Of a stretch of DNA of 64,000 nt, positions 26,066 to 35,336 are shown one piece after another. Within the stretch, counting starts at the first letter, position 1; every line of letters begins with the position of its first letter. The DNA lies in NCBI GenBank assembly GCA_963524305.1, contig CAURGH010000010.1, positions 10,233 to 74,232 of the forward strand, read 5' to 3'. A model generated the notes under the pieces. That model was not told the origin of the DNA. It did no database searches and saw only the letters and a program-made list of their open reading frames with translations. The stretch comes from JABCPH02 sp963524305 (GTDB lineage: Bacteria; Fusobacteriota; Fusobacteriia; Fusobacteriales; Leptotrichiaceae). The translations under genes and the position numbers were made by a program.

Positions 26066-27577
26066 ATGAAAACGCATATTAAAATATTCGATACAACACT
26101 AAGAGATGGAGAACAAACACCAAGAGTTAATCTTAATGCTGAAGAAAAATTAAGAATTGCAAAACAATTGGAAAGTTTGGGAGTGGATATAATTGAAGCT
26201 GGATTTGCTGTAGCATCGCCTGGAGATTTTGAAGCTGTAAAAATGATTGCTGAAAATGTAAAAAATTCAACAGTTTGTAGTTTATCAAGAGCTGTGAAAA
26301 AAGATATTGAAGCGGCAGGAGAGGCTCTAAAAGGTGCGGCAAAACCTAGAATTCATACATTTATTGCGACTTCGCCTATTCATAGAGAATTTAAGTTGAA
26401 AATGACAAAAGAGCAAATTCTTGAAAGAGTAAAAGAAATGGTGGAACTTGCAAAATCATTTGTTGATGATGTTGAATTTTCTTCAGAAGATGCGACCAGA
26501 ACAGAAAAAGAATTTTTGGTAGAGGTGTATGAAACAGCTATAAAAGCTGGAGCTACTACATTAAATGTGCCTGATACTGTGGGTTACAGAACTCCAAATG
26601 AAATGTTTGAACTTATAACTTATTTGAGAAAAAATGTAAAAGGAATTGAAAATGTTGATATTTCTGTGCATTGTCACGATGATTTGGGACTTTCTGTAGC
26701 AAATTCAGTTGCGGCAATTCAAGCTGGAGCAACTCAAATTGAATGTACAATTAACGGACTTGGCGAAAGAGCTGGAAATACTTCACTTGAGGAAATTGCA
26801 ATGATTTTGAAAACAAGAAAAGATTTATTTGAAGAATACTACACAAATATTGACTCAAAACAAATTTACCCAACAAGTAAATTAGTAAGCCTTTTGACAG
26901 GAGTTGCAACACAGCCAAATAAAGCAATTGTTGGAGCAAATGCATTTGCACACGAATCAGGAATTCATCAACACGGAGTTTTAGCAAATCCTGAAACTTA
27001 CGAAATTATGAGTCCAGAATCTGTAGGAAGAAATCCAGACAGCTTGGTACTTGGAAAACATTCAGGAAAACACGCTTTTATACAAAAGTTGGAATCTTTA
27101 GGATTTGACCATGTTGGAAGTGACAGAGTGGAAGAATTATTTGTACAATTTAAAAAATTGGCAGACAAGAAAAAATATGTTTTAGATGAAGACATTATCG
27201 CATTAGTTGCTGGAGATGCGGCAAAAATCGAAGGAAGAATCAAATTGACTCACTTTGAAATTTCAAGACAAGAAGGTAAAAAACCAAAAGCTACAGTTAC
27301 AATCGACTTGGATGGAGAAAAATTGGTTAAAGAAGCTCTTGGAGATGGACCAGTTGATGCAGCTTACAATGCAGTTAATTTGGCAGTGAGCGACACTTTT
27401 GTATTGGAAGAATACAAATTGGAAGCAATTACAGGGGATACGGATGCACAGGCACAGGTTGTTGTTATAATTGAGAAAAATGGAAACAGATTTATTGGTA
27501 GAGGACAGAGTACGGATGTGGTTGAGGCTAGTATTAAGGCTTATATTAATGGGATAAATAGACTTTATAATAAGTAA
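26066..27577 (+). CDS. leuA: 2-isopropylmalate synthase
   Basis: Condenses acetyl-CoA with 2-oxoisovalerate, the first leucine step. 503 residues. FDTTLRDGEQTP is the divalent-metal and substrate motif, and HCHDDLGLSVANS and INGLGERAGNTSLEEI are family signatures. The C-terminal part from about residue 380 is the LeuA allosteric domain (leucine feedback in the family). One position in the first block reads TPRVNL where Gly is more usual. AAGGAGAATAAG precedes the ATG. Confidence 0.95.
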   Translation: MKTHIKIFDTTLRDGEQTPRVNLNAEEKLRIAKQLESLGVDIIEAGFAVASPGDFEAVKMIAENVKNSTVCSLSRAVKKDIEAAGEALKGAAKPRIHTFIATSPIHREFKLKMTKEQILERVKEMVELAKSFVDDVEFSSEDATRTEKEFLVEVYETAIKAGATTLNVPDTVGYRTPNEMFELITYLRKNVKGIENVDISVHCHDDLGLSVANSVAAIQAGATQIECTINGLGERAGNTSLEEIAMILKTRKDLFEEYYTNIDSKQIYPTSKLVSLLTGVATQPNKAIVGANAFAHESGIHQHGVLANPETYEIMSPESVGRNPDSLVLGKHSGKHAFIQKLESLGFDHVGSDRVEELFVQFKKLADKKKYVLDEDIIALVAGDAAKIEGRIKLTHFEISRQEGKKPKATVTIDLDGEKLVKEALGDGPVDAAYNAVNLAVSDTFVLEEYKLEAITGDTDAQAQVVVIIEKNGNRFIGRGQSTDVVEASIKAYINGINRLYNK

Positions 27578-27599
27578 TTTTAAGAGGGAGGGGATTTTG

Positions 27600-28138
27600 A
27601 TGGAAATATCAAATAATTACATTAATGAAATAAAGAAAATACTTAAAAATGCTAGACAAAAAGCATATACTGCTGTAAATTCAGCTATGGTGGAAGCATA
27701 TTGGAAAATTGGTAGACGAATTGTAGAAGAAGAACAGCGAGGAAAAGAAAGAGCTGAATATGGTAAAGAAATTGTCAAAAATTTATCAAAAGAATTGACA
27801 GAAGAATTTGGAAAAGGATTTAGTAGAAGAACATTATGGGAAATGCGGAAATTGTATGTATATTTCTCAGATTATGAAAAAGTGCGAACACTGTTCGCAC
27901 AATTGACATGGTCTCATTTTCAAAAAGAGTTAAGAGTTTCTGATGAGAAAGCTAGAATATTTTATTTGACGGAAGCAGCAGAAAATACGTGGTCTGTAAG
28001 AACATTAGATCGAAATATATCTACACTTTTGCAAGTAAATATATAAATTATCTGCCTAGTGAAGAGGAATTAATAAATGAAATAGAAAGGCAGAAGACAT
28101 TGTTTGAAAGTAGAAATAATAATGAAGTGGAATATTAA
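27600..28138 (+). pseudogene. YhcG/DUF1016 family nuclease gene with internal deletion
   Basis: Residues 1-148 match the DUF1016 N-terminal domain (AYWKIGRRIVEEEQ, GFSRRTLWEMRKLY, LTWSHFQKEL). After RTLDRNISTLLQ the frame closes at 28046. In another frame YLPSEEELINEIERQK resumes and runs to 28138, which looks like the extreme C-terminus of the same family. The PDDEXK nuclease domain, roughly 170 residues, is missing between them. An intact family member is about 340 residues. Strong GGGAGGGG before the ATG. The N-terminal piece alone could still be made. Confidence 0.75.
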
Positions 28139-28174
28139 TTAGAAAATTGATTACGGAGAGAAGGAAATTTTAAA

Positions 28175-28738
28175 ATGGAAACAATAATTTTTTCACACCC
28201 ATGGAATGGAAGTTTCAATAAAGCAATTTTAGATAAAGTAGTGGAAAATTTGGAGAAAACAAAAGAAAAATATACGATTATAGATTTGAATAAAGATGGA
28301 TTCAATCCTGTGATGACTGAAAAAGATTTGGAGTTGTATTCACAAGGAAAAAGTGCTGATCCTTTAGTTCTGAAATATCAGGAAATTTTGAAAAATACAG
28401 ATGAATTAATATTAATTTTTCCGATTTGGTGGATGTCATTACCTGCGATATTAAAAGGATTTTTGGATAAAGTTATGTTGAGAGGATTTGCTTATGAAAG
28501 TGGGAAATATGGAATAAAAGGACTTTTACCAATAAAATCGGCTAAAATGATTACAACGGCTGAAGCACCAAAGGTTTTATTAAATATAATGGGGTTTGGA
28601 ATGACGATGAGAAAGGCGAATCTTGGTGGAGTCGGAATAAAAAACACAAAATGGATTCATTATAGTTTAAGAGAAAAAGGAAAAGATGAAGACAGGAAGA
28701 AATTTCTTGAAAAAGTTGGGAAATTTGTGAGTGAATAG
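28175..28738 (+). CDS. NAD(P)H-dependent flavin oxidoreductase, flavodoxin-fold (NQO1/MdaB type)
   Basis: 187 residues, normal length. Begins METIIFSHPWNGSFNKAILDK, the FMN/FAD phosphate loop region; ELILIFPIWWMSLPAILKGFLDKV is the diagnostic block of the NQO1/KefF/MdaB group. Likely reduces quinones or similar acceptors. GGAGAGAAGG lies before the ATG. It is followed four bases later by the region holding the phosphoesterase gene, so co-transcription is likely. Confidence 0.88.
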   Translation: METIIFSHPWNGSFNKAILDKVVENLEKTKEKYTIIDLNKDGFNPVMTEKDLELYSQGKSADPLVLKYQEILKNTDELILIFPIWWMSLPAILKGFLDKVMLRGFAYESGKYGIKGLLPIKSAKMITTAEAPKVLLNIMGFGMTMRKANLGGVGIKNTKWIHYSLREKGKDEDRKKFLEKVGKFVSE

Positions 28739-28777
28739 AAATTGGATCGGCATTTATTTTATTTAGAAGGAGAAAAG

Positions 28778-29623
28778 ATGAAGACAAAAAGTTGGATTAT
28801 TAAATTTTTGTTGGTTTTTGCGGGACTAATTGTGATATTTTTAATTTATTCTCATTATGAATATAGGCATATTAAAATTAGGACAATTGAGATAAAGTCA
28901 AAAGATATTCCAAAAGAATTTGATGGGAAAAGAGTGCTGTTTGTGGCGGATTTTCAGTATGATACGATGACACGGTTTAATAGAAAGCAGCAGAAAAAGG
29001 CAATTGAACTGATTAATGCACAAAAAAAGGATATGATTCTTTTAGGTGGAGATTATGCGACTTGGGAGAAAAATATTCCTAAGTTTTATGAAGATGCTAA
29101 AAATATTAAAATTCCTGAACTTGGAGTATATGCGATTTATGGAAATCATGAGTATCCAGGTGAAAAGGAAACTGCTGAAAATATGAAAAAAATTGGATTT
29201 AATATGCTTACAAATGAAAATAGAAAAGTAACGATAAATAACGAAAAAATATATATTGCAGGAGTGACTGATTTGTGGCATGGAAAGCCTGATGCGAAAA
29301 AAGCTCTTGAAGGTACGAAAAAAGAAGACTTTGTGTTGTTTTTAACTCATAATCCTGAATATTTTGAGAAAATGTCAGAAGCTGAAAAGGAAAAAACTGA
29401 TATGATTCTAGCAGGGCATACTCACGCTGGACAGGTTACTTTTTTTGGAAAAATTATTGTATCGGCAGTGAAGGATAAGAAAAAATATGGCTATGGAATG
29501 AAAGAGTACGGCGGACATAAAATTTATATTACTTCTGGAGTTGGTGGTGCTTTTCTTGAGATGTTTATTCGATTTTTTGCACAGCCTGAAATTGTGATTT
29601 TTGAGTTGAAGAGAATTAATTAA
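28778..29623 (+). CDS. Membrane-anchored metallophosphoesterase (YkuE-like)
   Basis: 281 residues. One N-terminal membrane segment (WIIKFLLVFAGLIVIFLIY) anchors a calcineurin-like domain. Metal motifs: VLFVADFQYD (the usual D-x-H is altered to D-x-Q), LLGGDYATW, YGNHEYPG, LTHNPEYF and ILAGHTHAGQ. The family includes UDP-diacylglucosamine pyrophosphatase-like and unknown phosphodiesterases. The start at 28778 has AGAAGGAGAAAAG before it; an upstream in-frame start lacks one. Confidence 0.85.
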   Translation: MKTKSWIIKFLLVFAGLIVIFLIYSHYEYRHIKIRTIEIKSKDIPKEFDGKRVLFVADFQYDTMTRFNRKQQKKAIELINAQKKDMILLGGDYATWEKNIPKFYEDAKNIKIPELGVYAIYGNHEYPGEKETAENMKKIGFNMLTNENRKVTINNEKIYIAGVTDLWHGKPDAKKALEGTKKEDFVLFLTHNPEYFEKMSEAEKEKTDMILAGHTHAGQVTFFGKIIVSAVKDKKKYGYGMKEYGGHKIYITSGVGGAFLEMFIRFFAQPEIVIFELKRIN

Positions 29624-29642
29624 AATTTGGAAGTGGTGCGAT

Positions 29643-30482
29643 ATGGAAGATAAAGAATTAAAGAAGTTAGCGAAAGATATTTTTGAAAAAATAGAAAAAA
29701 AATATCAAGAAACGGCAAAAGAAATGATGGTTGCAGATGCTTCGGTCAGTGCTTCAAAAGAAATAAAAATAACGGATAGCAAAATTGAAGGGATTCCGTA
29801 TATTCCAATAGGGAGAAAAATTCCAACAAATTCAGAAGGGAAACAGTTTATGTTTCTTGCACAGATAAATTGTGTTGATTTAAAGGGTCTAGAAGATTTT
29901 CCAAAAGAAGGGATTTTGCAATTTTGGGTTTTGGGAGATGACTTAATGGGATTAGATTTTGATAACAGTACAAATCGGAATGGTTTTGATGTAATTTATT
30001 ATGAAAAAATTGAAGATTACTATTCGGCAGCTGAGTTTAAGAAAATGTATAATCCTTACAAATATGACCCGGCATGGGATTTTTTGATAGCACATCATCC
30101 TTGCAAAATGGAATTTTCTTTGGGAAAACAAAAAGAGAATTTAGATTATGATTTTTTAGATATTTTATTTGAAAAAGTATGGGAAGAAGAAAATTTTAAA
30201 TTTGATGAAAAAGATAAATTATCTGAAGAAGTGGAAGAAATTTATGGATATGAATTTTATGAAGAAAATATTGGTACAAAATGTAATGGATTTCCATTTT
30301 TCACACAATCTGAACCAAGAAAAGGCGATGAAATGAATGAATACGATACTTTGTTATTTCAAATCAATAGTGGAAAAGAAATAATGATTGGAGATTGTGG
30401 AGTGATGAATTTTTTTATTAATCGTGAAAAGTTGAAAAACAGGGACTTTTCAGATGTTTTCTACAATTGGGATTGTTATTGA
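29643..30482 (+). CDS. YwqG family (DUF1963) protein
   Basis: 279 residues. The family core is visible as FMFLAQINCVDLKGLEDFPKEGILQFWV and the C-terminal DTLLFQINSGKEIMIGDCGVMNFFIN. No catalytic function is established for the family. Cytosolic, acidic. A weak ribosome site (GAAGTGGTGCG) precedes the ATG, 19 bases after the phosphoesterase stop. Confidence 0.85.
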   Translation: MEDKELKKLAKDIFEKIEKKYQETAKEMMVADASVSASKEIKITDSKIEGIPYIPIGRKIPTNSEGKQFMFLAQINCVDLKGLEDFPKEGILQFWVLGDDLMGLDFDNSTNRNGFDVIYYEKIEDYYSAAEFKKMYNPYKYDPAWDFLIAHHPCKMEFSLGKQKENLDYDFLDILFEKVWEEENFKFDEKDKLSEEVEEIYGYEFYEENIGTKCNGFPFFTQSEPRKGDEMNEYDTLLFQINSGKEIMIGDCGVMNFFINREKLKNRDFSDVFYNWDCY

Positions 30483-30487
30483 TTTTA

Positions 30488-30640
30488 TTGGGTAGACAGG
30501 AAAATATAAGTCCGTTTGTGATTGAAAAAAATGATAGAGCATTGTATATGAACTATTTGAGGGAACAAAATGCAGATATTATTTTAGATAAAGTGAAAGA
30601 ATTGCAAGAATTTGAAAAGAAACGAATGGAACAATTTTAA
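30488..30640 (+). pseudogene. Gene remnant without start signal (about 50 codons)
   Basis: An open stretch reads LLGRQENISPFVIEKNDRAL and continues to KKRMEQF at 30640. It is highly charged and ends with a natural-looking stop, but has no ribosome site and no good start. It looks like the C-terminal end of a lost gene, possibly Fic-like. The family assignment is a guess. Confidence 0.35.
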
Positions 30641-30702
30641 ATAGGTTAATAAATTAAAAAAATATAAATAAAAAATTTGGAGAGAAAATCGGAGGAGAAA
30701 AA

Positions 30703-32121
30703 ATGTCAGAAATTAAAAATAAAGAGAAAAAACCAAAAACTTTGTTTGATAAAGTTTGGGAAAAACATGTGATTACGGGAGAACCTGGGGAAGCACAACT
30801 TTTGTATATTGATTTGCACTTGATTCATGAAGTTACTTCGCCACAAGCGTTTTCAGGATTGAGAATTGCAGGGAGAAAGGTTAGAAGACCTGATTTGACA
30901 TTTGGAACAATGGATCACAATACGCCAACAATTATGGCTGACAGAATGAATATTAAAGATAAAGTTTCAAAGGCACAGTTGGATGCATTGTCAGCTAACT
31001 GTAAAGAATTTGGAATTGAGTTGGTTGATATGTTTAATGAAAATAATGGAATTGTGCATATGGTTGGACCTGAACAAGGATTGACACAGCCTGGAAAAAC
31101 TGTAGTTTGTGGAGATAGCCATACTGCGACTCATGGAGCTTTTGGAGCTTTGGCATTTGGAATTGGAACAAGTGAAGTGGAACATGTTTTGGCGACACAG
31201 ACAATTTGGCAAAAGAAACCAAAAACAATGGGAATTGAAATAACTGGTGAATTGCAAAAAGGTGTTTATGCGAAGGATATAATTTTGCATATTATTAAAA
31301 CTTACGGAATTGGGCTAGGAAATGGGTATGCATTTGAGTTTTTTGGAGATACAATTAGAAATATGTCAATGGAAGGAAGAATGACAATTTGTAACATGGC
31401 AATTGAAGGAGGAGGGAAATCAGGAATTATCGCACCTGACGAAACTACTTTTGAATATGTAAGAGGAAGAAGATTTGCACCAAAAGGTGAAGAATTTGAT
31501 AAAAAAGTGGCTGAATGGAAAGAATTGTACACAGATTCTGTAGATGCATTTGACAAATACATAAAAGTTGATGTTTCAAACCTTGAACCGCAAGTAACTT
31601 GGGGAACAAACCCTGAAATGGGAATTGGAATAAGTGAAAGATTCCCTGAAATTAAAGATGTAAACTATGAAAGAGCATACAACTACATGGGACTTACACC
31701 AGGAGGATCACCTTATGATATTCCATTAAAACATGTATTTATCGGATCTTGCACAAATGGAAGATTAGCAGACTTAGAAATTGCAGCAAAAATTGTAAAA
31801 GGAAAAAAAGTTGCTCCAAACATTACAGCAGTAGTCGTTCCAGGATCACAACTTGTTAAAAAAGCAGCTGAAGAAAACGGAATCGCACAAATATTCAAAG
31901 ACGCAGGATTTGAGTGGAGAGAAGCTGGATGCTCAACTTGCTTAGGAATGAACCCAGACTTAATCCCAAGCGGAGAACACTGTGCGTCAACTTCAAACAG
32001 AAACTTTGAAGGAAGACAAGGAAAAGGAGCAAGAACTCACTTAGTAAGTCCAGCAATGGCAGCAGCAGCGGCAATTTATGGAAAATTTGTGGATGTTAGA
32101 GAATTGGATGAGGTGAAATAG
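30703..32121 (+). CDS. leuC: 3-isopropylmalate dehydratase, large subunit
   Basis: Aconitase-superfamily isomerase of the leucine pathway. 472 residues. Cluster cysteines are in FIGSCTNGRLADL and CSTCLGMNPDL; VCGDSHTATHGAFGALAFGIGTSEVEHVLATQ is the first signature. GGAGGAGAAAAA precedes the ATG. Its small subunit leuD lies 0.9 kb downstream, an unusual separation caused by inserted genes. Confidence 0.97.
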   Translation: MSEIKNKEKKPKTLFDKVWEKHVITGEPGEAQLLYIDLHLIHEVTSPQAFSGLRIAGRKVRRPDLTFGTMDHNTPTIMADRMNIKDKVSKAQLDALSANCKEFGIELVDMFNENNGIVHMVGPEQGLTQPGKTVVCGDSHTATHGAFGALAFGIGTSEVEHVLATQTIWQKKPKTMGIEITGELQKGVYAKDIILHIIKTYGIGLGNGYAFEFFGDTIRNMSMEGRMTICNMAIEGGGKSGIIAPDETTFEYVRGRRFAPKGEEFDKKVAEWKELYTDSVDAFDKYIKVDVSNLEPQVTWGTNPEMGIGISERFPEIKDVNYERAYNYMGLTPGGSPYDIPLKHVFIGSCTNGRLADLEIAAKIVKGKKVAPNITAVVVPGSQLVKKAAEENGIAQIFKDAGFEWREAGCSTCLGMNPDLIPSGEHCASTSNRNFEGRQGKGARTHLVSPAMAAAAAIYGKFVDVRELDEVK

Positions 32122-32150
32122 GAATTTTAGTATAAGGGAAACGATATATT

Positions 32151-32720
32151 ATGAAAGTAAAATTGATGAATTTTAGCAAGATATTAATTTTTATTATATT
32201 ATGTTTAATATTGATCCTTTACAATTTAGATATTTTTACCAGTACAATGCTAATTTTAATTTATTCAATTTTAAATTCAATTAATATTTTTGATAACAAA
32301 ATGAAAATAGATTATGAAAAATTGGTACTTCAAGGTGCAACAGGATTATATCTTCAAAGAGATCTTCTTTTTTTGGATAATGAAAATTTTTTAACAGTTA
32401 AAATTTTATCAATATTTTTCATAATTTTAATACTTTATATTATAAAAATGAATTTAAAAAATAAGAACATAAAAAAATATTTTGATATTCTTTTATTAAT
32501 CTCTGTTATAAAATACATATATTTAAAATTTTTTATGTTTAATTTTATTATTTATTCATTATTTTATATGTTTTCATTTATAGTAAAAGTATATTTTATT
32601 GACATTATAATAATAATATTTTTTTTAAGGAAAATATGCAATTTAAAAATAAAAAGTGATTATTATATTTATTTGTTTATTATTTTGTGTATAATTATTA
32701 GAATAAAAGTAATTTTTTAG
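32151..32720 (+). CDS. Predicted polytopic membrane protein, unknown
   Basis: 189 residues, almost entirely Ile/Leu/Phe/Tyr with Lys-rich breaks; about five to six membrane helices are expected. No motif is recognised. Base composition is even more AT-rich than its neighbours. AAGGGAAACG precedes the ATG. It sits between leuC and leuD and is followed ten bases later by a small broken gene with its own start, so the two may have come in together. Confidence 0.6.
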   Translation: MKVKLMNFSKILIFIILCLILILYNLDIFTSTMLILIYSILNSINIFDNKMKIDYEKLVLQGATGLYLQRDLLFLDNENFLTVKILSIFFIILILYIIKMNLKNKNIKKYFDILLLISVIKYIYLKFFMFNFIIYSLFYMFSFIVKVYFIDIIIIIFFLRKICNLKIKSDYYIYLFIILCIIIRIKVIF

Positions 32721-32730
32721 AAGGTATGCA

Positions 32731-32906
32731 ATGGGAAAAATAAAAAATAGTATAGAAGATATTAAAAATACTGTTTTTAACGCAAAAAAGAATTTATCAC
32801 CATTTTTTTAAATCAAAAGGAAAAAGGAATAGGTACTTATGATCTTGTAGTTGAAACTTCTGCATTTAAAAAATGGGAAGAAAATAAATTGGCGGACCAT
32901 TTTTAA
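32731..32906 (+). pseudogene. Small broken gene between leuC and leuD
   Basis: The ATG at 32731, preceded by GAAGG, reads MGKIKNSIEDIKNTVFNAKK then LSPFF and a stop at 32811. In another frame QKEKGIGTYDLVVETSAFKK runs to a stop at 32906. One missing T in a run of seven (32803-32809) joins them into one 58-residue protein. No family is recognised. Confidence 0.5.
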
Positions 32907-32998
32907 ATTTTATTGTATATATTTCAAAAGAAAAAGTCTATAGTAAAACAAGATACCTTAGACCATAAAAATTAAAATAAAAAAACAAGGAGAAAAAT

Positions 32999-33574
32999 AT
33001 GAAACCATTTACAAAATATGAAGGAACAATCGTTCCAATAATGAATAACAACATAGATACAGATCAATTAATTCCAAAACAATACTTGAAAAGTATTGAA
33101 AAAACAGGATTTGGAAAACATGTTTTCGATGAGTGGAGATATAACGAAGACGGATCTGATAATATGGATTTTAATTTGAATAAGCCAGAATACAAAAATG
33201 GAACAATTTTAATTACTGGAGAAAATTTTGGTTGCGGATCGAGTAGAGAACACGCTGCTTGGGCATTGCAAGATTATGGAATTCATGTAATCGTGGCGGG
33301 AGGATATTCGGGAATTTTTTACATGAATTGGTTAAATAACGGACATTTGCCAATTACATTGCCAGAAGCAGATAGAATCGAATTATCAAAATTGTCTGGA
33401 GATGCGAAAGTTACAGTTGATTTGGAAAACAATAAATTGATTGCGAATGGAAAAGAATATGTTTTTGAGCTGGAAGAAAGCTGGAAACAAAGATTGCTTA
33501 AGGGGTTGGATTCGATTGGGTTGACTTTGCAGCATGAAGATGAGATTAGAAAATATGAGGAAAGTCATAAGTAG
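32999..33574 (+). CDS. leuD: 3-isopropylmalate dehydratase, small subunit
   Basis: Swivel-domain partner of LeuC. 191 residues. DTDQLIPKQYLK and GENFGCGSSREHAAWALQDYG are the family signatures. AACAAGGAGAAAAA lies before the ATG. Confidence 0.97.
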   Translation: MKPFTKYEGTIVPIMNNNIDTDQLIPKQYLKSIEKTGFGKHVFDEWRYNEDGSDNMDFNLNKPEYKNGTILITGENFGCGSSREHAAWALQDYGIHVIVAGGYSGIFYMNWLNNGHLPITLPEADRIELSKLSGDAKVTVDLENNKLIANGKEYVFELEESWKQRLLKGLDSIGLTLQHEDEIRKYEESHK

Positions 33575-33591
33575 TTAAAAAAGGAGTAAAA

Positions 33592-34131
33592 ATGAAAAAT
33601 TGGGAAGTCATAGATGGAGAGCATACTCGTAAAGTGATGTGGATAAATCATGAAATAGAAATGAAATTGTATTGTAATGGTGAAGATGACATTGATGAAG
33701 AGGAAATTGATGAAATAAAAGTCGAAGAAATGGTTGAAAAAATTTTAGAAAAGAAAGAATATTGGGATACAAAGTGTAAAGATTTATTTGCTGATGAATT
33801 TGTTGACTGGTTTAATGAAGAAAAATGGGTAAAACCAGAATATGCTGAAATTTATTATGAAACAAAGAGTATTGATGAAGTGGAGAAAAAATTACTTAAA
33901 ATAATTGGAAAAGAAGATACAGAAAAAATTATGAAGAATAATTTTTTAACAAAAAAAGCGTTTAAAAAGTTGCTTGATAATGAAGATATGGTAATTACAC
34001 TTGATTATAGCGATGAGGAAGAAAGTTCTAATTTTATAATCAGTATGTATGAAAGAATATTTTTTGTGGATAAAGAATTTTGTGCTTGTTTTAATTTTAA
34101 TGGAGAAATAGAAGAATTTTTTATGGATTAA
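33592..34131 (+). CDS. Hypothetical acidic protein
   Basis: 179 residues, strongly acidic (GEDDIDEEEIDEIK) with aromatic-rich stretches and no membrane segment. AAAAAGGAGTAAAA before the ATG supports expression. It starts 17 bases after leuD. It resembles small cytosolic immunity-like or DUF2262-like proteins in composition, but I cannot name a family. Confidence 0.6.
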   Translation: MKNWEVIDGEHTRKVMWINHEIEMKLYCNGEDDIDEEEIDEIKVEEMVEKILEKKEYWDTKCKDLFADEFVDWFNEEKWVKPEYAEIYYETKSIDEVEKKLLKIIGKEDTEKIMKNNFLTKKAFKKLLDNEDMVITLDYSDEEESSNFIISMYERIFFVDKEFCACFNFNGEIEEFFMD

Positions 34132-34329
34132 AGAATAAAATGTGTTTGGGAACTGTAAAATAATAGAAAAATTTGGAAAAAAATGTGATTTTTGTAAAAG
34201 TTGTTGAATTAAATATTTTGAGTTTTCAGGCACATTTTTTTGAAGAAACGAAAGTTTATGTAGTAAAAAGGAATTGAATAGAGGGAATGAAAAAAGAAAA
34301 AACTTTCTGAATAAAGCGAGGATTAGAAT

Positions 34330-35040
34330 ATGATAAAAAAAGAAGTTTTGATACCGAATATTGTTACTGCTGGAAATATATTTATGGGTTATTTGAGTAT
34401 TTTAGAAACAATTAAAGGAAATTTTGTTACAAGTATTTGGTTTATAATTTTAGCAATGTTTTTTGATAGTATTGATGGTCAGGTTGCTAGAAAATTTAAT
34501 GCTTTTACTGAATTTGGAAAGGAATTTGATTCTTTTTGTGATGCATTTTCTTTTGGTTTGGCACCAGCATTGCTGATATATTTTCTCTTGGAAAAAGAAA
34601 TGAACGGAAGCATATTCGTGGTTCTCATTTCATTCGTTTATGCTATTTGTGGAGTAATTAGATTAGCAAGATTCAATATTGATACAATTTCTTCTAGCGA
34701 AAAGTCTGATTTTGTTGGTATGCCAATACCAAATGCAGCAGGAATGATTTGTTCGTATATTTTAGTGTGTAATGCGATTGAAAAAAATTTAGGAATTGAT
34801 TTTTTTAATCTAAAATTTTTCGTTGCAATCATTGTAATTGCATCAATTTTAATGATAAGTACAATTCCATTTAAGGTACCAACAAAAATATTCGATTATC
34901 TTCCAAAAGAACGAAAATGGCTCATTGCTTTAATTTTAGTAATAATCTTAGCATTAAAATATTTTCTTTTTATTTTCAGTTTTGGATATGTAATTGTTAC
35001 ACTTATTAATTTTTTTATAAGAAATAACGATAAATATTGA
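34330..35040 (+). CDS. pssA: CDP-diacylglycerol-serine O-phosphatidyltransferase
   Basis: Makes phosphatidylserine at the inner membrane. 236 residues with six to eight hydrophobic helices. The CDP-alcohol phosphotransferase motif is complete: IDGQVARKFNAFTEFGKEFD then SFCD, giving DG..AR........G...D...D. The ATG has AAAGCGAGGATT upstream, a weak ribosome site. Confidence 0.9.
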   Translation: MIKKEVLIPNIVTAGNIFMGYLSILETIKGNFVTSIWFIILAMFFDSIDGQVARKFNAFTEFGKEFDSFCDAFSFGLAPALLIYFLLEKEMNGSIFVVLISFVYAICGVIRLARFNIDTISSSEKSDFVGMPIPNAAGMICSYILVCNAIEKNLGIDFFNLKFFVAIIVIASILMISTIPFKVPTKIFDYLPKERKWLIALILVIILALKYFLFIFSFGYVIVTLINFFIRNNDKY

Positions 35041-35104
35041 TTTTTACGCTATTTAGTAATATAATTACATTGTATAACAAAAGTATTACAAAGGAGTGGT
35101 GAAA

Positions 35105-35305
35105 ATGGCTACAGTAACAGCGAGAGTTGATGAAAATGTGAAAAAGGAAGCGGAAACTTTATTTAAGAAAATGGGGCTTAATATGAGTACAGCGATGAAT
35201 TTATTTTTGAAGAAGTGTATTTTGGAGCAAGGGATTCCGTTTGAGTTGAAAATTCCGAATGAAGAGATAGAAGAAAATATTCAAGAAAATGAAAATTTAA
35301 AATAG
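35105..35305 (+). CDS. RelB/DinJ family antitoxin, no partner toxin
   Basis: 66 residues. ATVTARVDENVKKEAETLFK followed by MGLNMSTAMNLFLKKCI is the ribbon-helix-helix DNA-binding domain of RelB/DinJ antitoxins; the acidic tail would be the toxin-binding part. AAGGAG lies eight bases before the chosen ATG. leuB follows at once, so no RelE/YafQ toxin is encoded beside it. It is either an orphan regulator or a remnant pair. Confidence 0.85.
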   Translation: MATVTARVDENVKKEAETLFKKMGLNMSTAMNLFLKKCILEQGIPFELKIPNEEIEENIQENENLK

Positions 35306-35336
35306 ATAAAAGTTTAAAAGAAAGGAAGTAAAAAAA

